Source: Rhodocytophaga rosea (GTDB taxonomy: Bacteria; Bacteroidota; Bacteroidia; Cytophagales; 172606-1). Taken from it: a stretch of DNA of 64,000 nt. The notes beneath the pieces are model-generated. The model was not told the DNA's origin, ran no database searches, and was given only the letters and a program-made list of their open reading frames with translations. Positions within the stretch are counted from its first letter, which is position 1, and each line of letters opens with the position of its first letter. A program made the translations under genes and the position numbers. Shown here piece after piece: positions 58,110 through 64,000 of this stretch. The stretch is taken from contig NZ_CP048222.1 in NCBI RefSeq assembly GCF_010119975.1, positions 1,757,501-1,821,500 on the forward strand, written 5' to 3'.

Positions 58110-58954
58110 TTATAAAGATATTAATTGATCTCGCACTTGTTCCATCAGCCACATCGGCGTAGAAGTAGCCCCACAAATGCCAATCGTTTCTCCAGCTGTA
58201 AACCAGCTTGTATTCAAATCTTCTACACTGGAAACGAAATACGTCTGCGGATTGGTTTCCTTACACACATTATACAACACTTTTCCATTAGATGATTTGG
58301 AACCCGATACAAACATAATTTTATCGAATTTCCCGGCAAATATTCTTAACTCTTTATCCCGGTTAGAAACCTGCCGGCAGATGGTGTCATTCGTTTCTAC
58401 CTCAATGCCCGCGTCGGTTAATTGCCGGGAAATTTCGTAGAACTTATTTGTACTTTTGGTCGTCTGGCTGTAAAGAGTGAGTTGTTTGGGTAAGGCACTC
58501 ATATCGAGTTCAGCCATATCCTGAAAAACTACCGCTTCATTATTGGTCTGCCCCAGTAAACCCACTACTTCTGCATGTCCATGTTTGCCATATATATAAA
58601 TATTTTGGTCTTTGTCAAACGAATTCTTAATGCGGTTCTGCAATTTTAGCACTACCGGGCAGGAAGCATCAATCAGTTCCAGATTATTTTTGAGCGCCAT
58701 TTCATAAGTAGCAGGCGGCTCGCCATGCGCCCGGATCAATACTTTCTCATCTCGTAATCCTACTAAGTCTTCTGTGAGATAATACGCAAGCCTTTCGCCT
58801 CCAGGCGCTTTACTTCTTCATCGTTGTGTACGATATCACCCAGGCAATATAAGTAGCCTTGTTCATCGAGAATGTCTTCCGCCATTTCTATGGCATACAC
58901 CACTCCAAAACAAAAGCCTGAGTTATGATCGATGGTTACTTGCAGGTTCAGCAT
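58110..58954 (-). pseudogene. ispH: 4-hydroxy-3-methylbut-2-enyl diphosphate reductase (IspH), split by one missing base
   Basis: Last enzyme of the MEP isoprenoid pathway; makes IPP and DMAPP. The N-terminal part (58763-58954) contains the first cluster Cys in NSGFCFGV and ends [13 protein letters not shown]. The C-terminal part continues in another frame and carries DASCPVV, SGSKSSNGK and GICGATSTP. Between them the frame reads [21 protein letters not shown] if one base is added near 58769-58774, so one G (coding strand) is missing. The merged protein would be about 281 residues, normal for the family. The enzyme is usually essential, so a sequencing error is more likely than a true break. 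Confidence 0.88.
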
Positions 58955-59142
58955 ATGGATACAACTCTAAAACCAAAAAATAGTTTTGGAAGTTGGAAAA
59001 TTGAAGATGGAGGATGGAAAAGGATATATAGCAATTGTTTCCTAAAAAATGTACCGGCTCAGCTTTCTAATAAACTGTTGTTATGAAGCATCCTGATATA
59101 AATTCCATATGCTATTACAACTCACTATCTATTGTCCGTCTG

Positions 59143-59664
59143 CTAACTTTCAAGGGCAATTTTTACCTGTTTCACTTCCTGGGCCGTACATCTGCCGCTT
59201 TCCAGCATAAACTTACCGATGCTTTGTCGAAGCGGTTTTTCTAATCCTTCATCTTTCAAATGTTCAATAATCACTGATTTATCCTCTTGTAATTCTTTAT
59301 CGGACCGTAGGAATGCCGGGAGATAATGCTGTATGGAAAACCGGAGAAAGCGGATTTCTACATCCTGCGGACGCAGTTGTATGGCTTGCTGCAGGCTTTC
59401 ATTCGATTTTTTTAAATAACTGAGCTTGGTATAGGGATTGAAAGCATGCTTGGCTTTCAGGGCTTCTGTGGCACCTTTATAAGCAATAAGTAAAGGTTCG
59501 GTTCCAGCCGTTTTGCTCAGTTTCTTCAATAATTCATCTGTTTTGTTATCACTGTTAACCGCTTCAATATATTCTTGCCGGATCGTATTCATATCGGTTG
59601 ATGGATTATCTCCAGCTGTAAGCGCACTAAATAAGATCAGTACCAGGAGTGTAAGGATATTCAT
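59143..59664 (-). CDS. Secreted helical hypothetical protein
   Basis: A 173-residue protein with a signal peptide (MNILTLLVLILFSALTAG). The rest is predicted helical with a TPR-like look (LLIAYKGATEALKAKHAFNPYTKLSYLKKSNESLQQAIQLRPQDVEIRFLRFSIQHYLPAF). No catalytic motif. It stands between the carotenoid/isoprenoid block and the MFS gene on the same strand. Function unknown. Confidence 0.75.
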   Translation of the reverse strand: MNILTLLVLILFSALTAGDNPSTDMNTIRQEYIEAVNSDNKTDELLKKLSKTAGTEPLLIAYKGATEALKAKHAFNPYTKLSYLKKSNESLQQAIQLRPQDVEIRFLRFSIQHYLPAFLRSDKELQEDKSVIIEHLKDEGLEKPLRQSIGKFMLESGRCTAQEVKQVKIALES

Positions 59665-59834
59665 CCTTTTATGAACTCATTTAATTCTATTTCGTTGCAT
59701 AAAATCTCAGTTTTCTTCCTGGTAAATTTATGCAGACCACTTCTCACAATTAGAGATAGTTTTGTTTAACATGAAAATAAGCCAGCTGGTATTAACCGTT
59801 ATGCCCTGACAGAGCAGTTTCTAACTGACCTTAT

Positions 59835-61172
59835 TCAGGTAGTTTTTGCAGGAATAGGCCTGTATACAATTAAACGAATTAAAAAAAACAGGCCAATCAT
59901 AAAAAATACAATTAAGGCAAATAAAGGCATGCGGCGGCTTCCTGTACTATCTTCAATAAATGCATAGGTAGCCGTGCCCAGCACAATGCCTGTTTTCTCC
60001 GTGAATTCGTAAAAACTGAAATACGAAGCATGATCTTTGGTTTCTGGCAACAACCTGGAATAGGTCGACCTCGACATACTTTGAATCCCTCCCATTACCA
60101 TACCTACAATAACAGCCAGTATATAAAATTGCAAAGCGGTATAAATAAAATAAGCTGCAACACAAATCAGCATACACACCAGTACGCCAGTGGATAATGT
60201 TTGCAGATTCCCTGCTTTTTTAGCTATATATACAAATAGCATTGCCCCTCCGATGCCTACTAACTGGATGATCAGCAAAACTGCAATCAGGTTGCCTTCC
60301 GGTAACTTTAATTCTTTCGCACCAAATATGCCAGCCAGGTACATAATGCATTGAAACCCCATACTATAAAAAAAGAATCCTAACAGGAAGGTTTTTAGAA
60401 TAGCATCTTGTTTCACTTCTGCCATTACACTTTTTAATTCGTAAAATCCTTTCAACAGGTAGTTGGTATCAGTTTTTTTTTCATGCACACTATCCGGTAA
60501 ATAATACAAAGAGTAGGCTGAAAACCCTAACCACCACACACCCACCATCACAAAAGAGATTCTGGCTGGCAAAGTACCTGCTTGTAAACCAAACCAATCT
60601 GGTTTTTGAATAATTACCAGGTTCATAATTAATAACAATACACTTCCAATATATCCCAAGGAGTATCCTTTGGCACTTAAGCTATCAAAACGATCCGGGG
60701 TAGCGATCTGGGGTAGAAAAGCATTATAAAACACAAGGCTTCCGGCATAGCCTATACTTGCCACAATGAAACAAACAATACCTAATGAGATATGCTGGCT
60801 ATCGAAAAAATACAGGGTTATACAGGCGATACTGCCCATATATACAAAAAACTTCATAAACAGCTTCTTGTTTCCGCTGTAATCGGCAATACCAGAGAGA
60901 AGAGGGGAAATGAAAGCAACAAGCAGAAAAGCAATAGATAATGAATAGGTATACACTACTGAGCTGCTTTTGGTCATCCACAAAAAAGGAATCTGGTCAC
61001 TGCCATCTGGCTTGGTTGTTACGGCTGTAAAGTAGATAGGAAAAACTGCCGTTGCAATGGTAAGGGTGTATACAGAATTGGCCCAGTCGTACAGGCACCA
61101 GGCATTTAATACCTTGGGATTGTTCTTTTCCACCAATGGCCCGGAAGTAAGTGTAAGAGGCTTACTGTTCAT
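59835..61172 (-). CDS. MFS transporter, UMF1/Atg22-like
   Basis: A 445-residue permease with about 11-12 transmembrane helices. The N-terminal signature WCLYDWANSVYTLTIATAVFPIYF (26-49) and the loop ISPLLSGIADYSGNKKLFMKFFV are typical of the UMF1 family related to the vacuolar effluxer Atg22, which exports amino acids in yeast. Substrate in bacteria unknown. Single gene. ATG at 61172. Confidence 0.9.
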   Translation of the reverse strand: MNSKPLTLTSGPLVEKNNPKVLNAWCLYDWANSVYTLTIATAVFPIYFTAVTTKPDGSDQIPFLWMTKSSSVVYTYSLSIAFLLVAFISPLLSGIADYSGNKKLFMKFFVYMGSIACITLYFFDSQHISLGIVCFIVASIGYAGSLVFYNAFLPQIATPDRFDSLSAKGYSLGYIGSVLLLIMNLVIIQKPDWFGLQAGTLPARISFVMVGVWWLGFSAYSLYYLPDSVHEKKTDTNYLLKGFYELKSVMAEVKQDAILKTFLLGFFFYSMGFQCIMYLAGIFGAKELKLPEGNLIAVLLIIQLVGIGGAMLFVYIAKKAGNLQTLSTGVLVCMLICVAAYFIYTALQFYILAVIVGMVMGGIQSMSRSTYSRLLPETKDHASYFSFYEFTEKTGIVLGTATYAFIEDSTGSRRMPLFALIVFFMIGLFFLIRLIVYRPIPAKTT

Positions 61173-61271
61173 ATTAATACATTATCAGCAACCTGAGAAC
61201 CAAGAAATAGCGTTGAATATAAAACCTATTGCTATTGAGGGTTACTATAAATGTATCATAATCCTGTAAAA

Positions 61272-61309
61272 AACAAAAGTCTTTCCGCAGATGCAGAAAG
61301 ACTTTTGTT
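61272..61309 (-). terminator. Terminator after the ExbD gene
   Basis: A perfect 14-bp stem (61272-61285 with 61296-61309) with a 10-base loop; a T-rich run follows on the minus strand (61264-61271). It closes the exbB-X-exbD-exbD operon. Confidence 0.85.
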
Positions 61310-61328
61310 ATATAACTTATTTTTGTAT

Positions 61329-61802
61329 TTACATACCAGCGGCTGCGACACCAGCACGAACAGATGAGTAATTAATCTTCAATGCATTAGCTTCGCGTAA
61401 TTGCAATTTTACATCATTCAGAATACCCATTTTGGTTTCATTATCTACTTTCAGGGACATCCAGATCATAGCTCTTTCAGCTTCAGGTAATTTTGCCTTT
61501 TCCAGTTCTACAAACTGTGGAATGCCAGTAGTTGGAATAAATACATCATCTACTTGTACCCGGGGTTCTGTTCCATGCTGACCAGGCTCTTTCGGTTTTC
61601 CTACATAAATATAACTTACCAAAGACTTTTGCTCAATTTCCTGTAACTGGGTGGCTGCAGGCAATCGCTGCTGCACCATAATACTAGTATCCCGCATTCT
61701 GGTTGTTACCATGAAAAAGAACAAAAGAATGAAAATAATATCCGGCAATGATGCCGTAGATATTGTCGGATTTGCGTTTGATTTTTTGCTAAACTTTGCC
61801 AT
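61329..61802 (-). CDS. ExbD/TolR family protein, second copy
   Basis: A 157-residue stator-linked protein with an N-terminal transmembrane helix (LPDIIFILLFFFMVTTRMRD, about 19-38), preceded by a basic segment, and a periplasmic domain. The helix contains the conserved Asp (SLPDIIFILLFF) used in proton flow. It lies 6 bases after the first ExbD-type gene, and is the last of the operon. Confidence 0.9.
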   Translation of the reverse strand: MAKFSKKSNANPTISTASLPDIIFILLFFFMVTTRMRDTSIMVQQRLPAATQLQEIEQKSLVSYIYVGKPKEPGQHGTEPRVQVDDVFIPTTGIPQFVELEKAKLPEAERAMIWMSLKVDNETKMGILNDVKLQLREANALKINYSSVRAGVAAAGM

Positions 61803-61808
61803 ATTCTT

Positions 61809-62369
61809 TTACTTTACAACGCTTGTAGGTTCGGCCTCAGATAAACGGCGGGGATATACTTTTTGGGCATATTTCAGCAATTCATCTTCTTTTGGATTTT
61901 TTTCATCTAATTGTAGATACCGCTCTACACTGATACCTAATTTCTCCGCACGTAATTCATTATAAGCCGCAATCAGTTCATCCAGAACCTTTACATATAC
62001 TTTGTAATCTGTACCCCTATCTGTTTTCAAAGAAACCACTGCTTTCTCTGGACTTTCAGACAAAGTTGGATCAGCGTTGTTATTAGACAAGAATTTTTTA
62101 CATTCTTCTTTCAATATCCGCACATCCATAGGTTCATCTTCTACCAGGAGTTGATTTCTGGAGTTAACAATTACCTTAAATACATTTTTGTCTTTCAAGT
62201 TAACATCAACAGGTGCAGTTGGATCTTTCTTTGGAGGCAGCAGCATATTCAAACCTTTGTCTGCACCAATGGTAGTAGTTACCAGGAAAAAGATTAACAG
62301 CAGAAAGGCAATATCAGCCATTGAGCTGGCGTTAATTTCAGGGATTGCCCTGCTTTTTTTCTTTGCCAT
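61809..62369 (-). CDS. ExbD/TolR family protein, first copy
   Basis: A 186-residue protein. The single transmembrane helix (SMADIAFLLLIFFLVTTTIG, about 16-35) carries the conserved Asp in MADIAFLL. Long periplasmic tail. With MotA/TolQ/ExbB channel subunits such proteins couple proton flow to energise TonB or gliding. 12 bases after the small membrane gene. Confidence 0.9.
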   Translation of the reverse strand: MAKKKSRAIPEINASSMADIAFLLLIFFLVTTTIGADKGLNMLLPPKKDPTAPVDVNLKDKNVFKVIVNSRNQLLVEDEPMDVRILKEECKKFLSNNNADPTLSESPEKAVVSLKTDRGTDYKVYVKVLDELIAAYNELRAEKLGISVERYLQLDEKNPKEDELLKYAQKVYPRRLSEAEPTSVVK

Positions 62370-62381
62370 AGATTTAAAATT

Positions 62382-62810
62382 TTACTTAACTAAATTAGAA
62401 ATCTCAGTATATACGATTCCAATTACAGCAATAATAGTCATTATATAAGAAGCTATTAATGCGCCGCCTATCGCTTTAGATCCGCCTTCACCCACTCCAA
62501 AAGGAATATAGGTTGGTCTTACTTCATTATCAGAAATCATATATCCTATAAGAAATAATACCAACATCGCAACCAGGCCTAAGCCGGATTTAACTAAAGA
62601 TTTAGGGTCGCCGGCGGCCTGAAATATAGGTGCAATTACAGCACCTAAAGCTGCTATAATACACATTATATACGATATATATAATGCTACATCTATCCAG
62701 CCTGTTCCCTCTTGCGAAACAGGAGCAGCTTCCTGTGCCATAAGCTCAGTAGAACCGATTACTGATATACCAATAAACGTTATAAGTACTAAAAAAAGTG
62801 CCTTCTTCAT
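62382..62810 (-). CDS. Small membrane protein in the ExbB/ExbD operon
   Basis: A 142-residue protein with a signal peptide ending ..LMAQ, followed by three helices (WIDVALYISYIMCIIAALGAVIAPIF; LVAMLVLFLIGYMI; IGGALIASYIMTIIAVIGIVY). Conserved in gliding Bacteroidota operons with ExbB and ExbD; role unknown. 15 bases separate it from exbB. Confidence 0.82.
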   Translation of the reverse strand: MKKALFLVLITFIGISVIGSTELMAQEAAPVSQEGTGWIDVALYISYIMCIIAALGAVIAPIFQAAGDPKSLVKSGLGLVAMLVLFLIGYMISDNEVRPTYIPFGVGEGGSKAIGGALIASYIMTIIAVIGIVYTEISNLVK

Positions 62811-62825
62811 AGTTATTTTTATATA

Positions 62826-63650
62826 TTATCTTAAACCGCCTTTTGTTATGTTATATTTTACTAAAGTATCTACCAGGGTGATAGAAGCATCTTCCATCTG
62901 GCTTACAATAGAATCAATTTTAGTAACGAGGTAGTTATAAAATACCTGAAGAATAATAGCTACAATCAAACCACCTACGGTAGTAATCAAAGCCACCTGG
63001 ATACCGCTAGCAACTACTGTTGGAGAAACGTCACCGGCAGCAGCAATAGCCTGGAAGGCGAAGATCATACCCACAACCGTTCCCAAGAAACCAAGCATTG
63101 GGGCAAGTGCAATAAAGAGAGACAACCAAACCAAACCTTTTTCCAGTTTACCCATTTCTACGGAACCATAAGATACAATAGATTTTTCTACCATATCTAC
63201 GCCTTCAGGAGCCCGCATCAGGCCTTGTGTAAAAATAGAGGCAACCGGTCCGCGGGTGCTTCTGGTAACTTCTTTAGCAGCTTCTACGCCACCAGTGTTC
63301 AGCGCATCTTCTACCCTGGTTAATAATTTTTTAGTGTTGGTGGAAGCCAGATTCAAGGTAATGATCCTTTCGATGGCAATAGCCAGGCCGAAAATGAAAC
63401 AAAGAAGAATAGGCACCATGTATTCCACACCACCGGAAATAAAATTTTCTTTTACGATCTGATGGAAACTTTGCTCTTCTGCTACAGCATCATCTGTAGC
63501 AGTGGATACAGGAACACCAGCATCTTCTGTTGCCGTGGTGGCTGTGTCTGTTGCTGTTGTTGTAGAGGTTGTGTCTTGTGCCATCAGGTTTGCAGAAAAG
63601 CCAAGGGTCAGGGTACCGGCAAGCATCAAAGAAGCTAATAACTTTTTCAT
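62826..63650 (-). CDS. exbB: MotA/TolQ/ExbB proton channel family protein
   Basis: A 274-residue inner-membrane proton channel. A signal peptide and a Thr/Asp-rich, probably periplasmic, N-terminal segment (residues ~25-60) precede the channel: helices near 76-100 (GVEYMVPILLCFIFGLAIAIERIITL), 175-200 (GLVWLSLFIALAPMLGFLGTVVGMIFAF) and 210-240 (VASGIQVALITTVGGLIVAIIL). First gene of the operon. Together with the ExbD proteins it likely powers TonB or the gliding machinery. Confidence 0.92.
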   Translation of the reverse strand: MKKLLASLMLAGTLTLGFSANLMAQDTTSTTTATDTATTATEDAGVPVSTATDDAVAEEQSFHQIVKENFISGGVEYMVPILLCFIFGLAIAIERIITLNLASTNTKKLLTRVEDALNTGGVEAAKEVTRSTRGPVASIFTQGLMRAPEGVDMVEKSIVSYGSVEMGKLEKGLVWLSLFIALAPMLGFLGTVVGMIFAFQAIAAAGDVSPTVVASGIQVALITTVGGLIVAIILQVFYNYLVTKIDSIVSQMEDASITLVDTLVKYNITKGGLR

Positions 63651-63743
63651 AGTTTGATTGTTAGCGATTGTATTAGGTTTAAAAGGTTTATAAATTTTAA
63701 AAAATTTCAGTTATCAAAAGTAATTTCGCTGTACCCAAGAGAG

Positions 63744-63831
63744 CAGAGAGGAAGGGATTCGAACCCTCGATACCCTTTAGAGGTATACACACTTTCCAGG
63801 CGTGCTCCTTCAACCACTCGGACACCTCTCT
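63744..63831 (-). tRNA. tRNA-Ser(GGA)
   Basis: Class II tRNA with an acceptor stem AGAGAGG/CCTCTCT (5' end at 63831), T8, a D-arm with GGTTGAAGGA, an anticodon stem CACGC/GTGTG, anticodon GGA (reads UCC/UCU), a long variable arm with the stem GGTATAC-type sequences, and a T-arm GAGGG TTCGAAT CCCTT. The discriminator is G at 63744. The 3' CCA is not encoded. Confidence 0.93.
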
Positions 63832-64000
63832 TTTTTGAATTAAACACAATCTTGTGGCACAAAGAAATCAAGAAAAAAGTGCATATGCAAGTTTTAAAAT
63901 AATTTTTTACTACCAAATCTTAGTAAAATGATATGATTTGAACCTGCAATCAAAGCATCTCTCCTCTTATCGGGCAAATTAATTGTTTTTTCACGTCTTC
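63832..64000. other. Window end, upstream of tRNA-Ser
   Basis: Mostly A/T-rich sequence. TTTCTTTG-like -7 element on the minus strand (63860-63867) could drive tRNA-Ser. No complete gene seen before the window ends. Confidence 0.4.

Noticed and set aside
63654-63902. ORF across the tRNA-Ser gene
   Set aside because: Its middle is the tRNA read as protein (RDSNPR-type text), a well-known artefact.
1-64000. CRISPR array, IS element or prophage
   Set aside because: No regularly spaced repeats, transposase motifs or phage genes were seen on either strand.

Overview
The window comes from the chromosome of a Bacteroidota bacterium, most likely order Cytophagales. Four secreted proteins end in type IX secretion (Por) sorting domains: three of the gliding-motility type B form and one type A. 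Several promoters match the Bacteroidota pattern (TTTG, about 20 bp, TAnnTTTG). Other lineage signs are a Bacteroidota-type ECF sigma factor, DUF4112, carboxypeptidase-regulatory-domain proteins, a CrtZ/CrtW carotenoid pair and an ExbB-X-ExbD-ExbD operon. No plasmid, phage, IS or CRISPR feature was seen, so this looks like ordinary chromosome with small accessory islands.

Layout. 1-8.4 kb: a cut-off CarboxypepD_reg protein, kdsC (frameshifted near its 3' end), two secreted proteins, a TonB-domain protein, the cobalamin adenosyltransferase, ilvE with its terminator, a possible structured RNA, an L,D-transpeptidase and two small membrane proteins. 8.4-17.5 kb: polysaccharide deacetylase with metallophosphoesterase, an HD domain fused to a Pycsar-effector-type membrane domain, a membrane TPR-HTH regulator, a cupin, an unknown protein, a frameshifted TPR protein and an orphan ECF sigma factor. 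17.8-27.8 kb: glgX, a T9SS cargo protein, an M2 peptidase, a duplicated-domain secreted protein, an OmpA/TPR lipoprotein, a minimal PspC protein and ybaB with a glycosyltransferase. 28-35.8 kb: a gliding-type cargo protein, hisS, a 53-residue basic protein, rhodanese lipoprotein, EI24 protein, gabD-like dehydrogenase, a coiled-coil protein and a single-domain response regulator.

36-39.4 kb is the translation block rplM-rpsI-rpsB-tsf with hairpins between genes. 39.4-47.2 kb holds an AlbA_2 regulator, bioB, sppA, folK, a CapD-like sugar enzyme, fabD and a DCC protein. 47.2-53 kb carries two tandem giant T9SS proteins that share a 1,400-bp block with no differences. 53.2-56.8 kb is sdhCAB with a clear promoter. 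56.8-59 kb is a carotenoid block (crtZ, crtW, ispH), with ispH split by one missing base. The end holds an MFS transporter, the ExbB/ExbD operon and tRNA-Ser(GGA).

The observations most worth following are the HD-PycTM protein with no cyclase beside it, the perfectly homogenised repeat in the tandem cargo genes, the structured segment at 6305-6415, and three single-base deletions in conserved genes that look like sequence errors.
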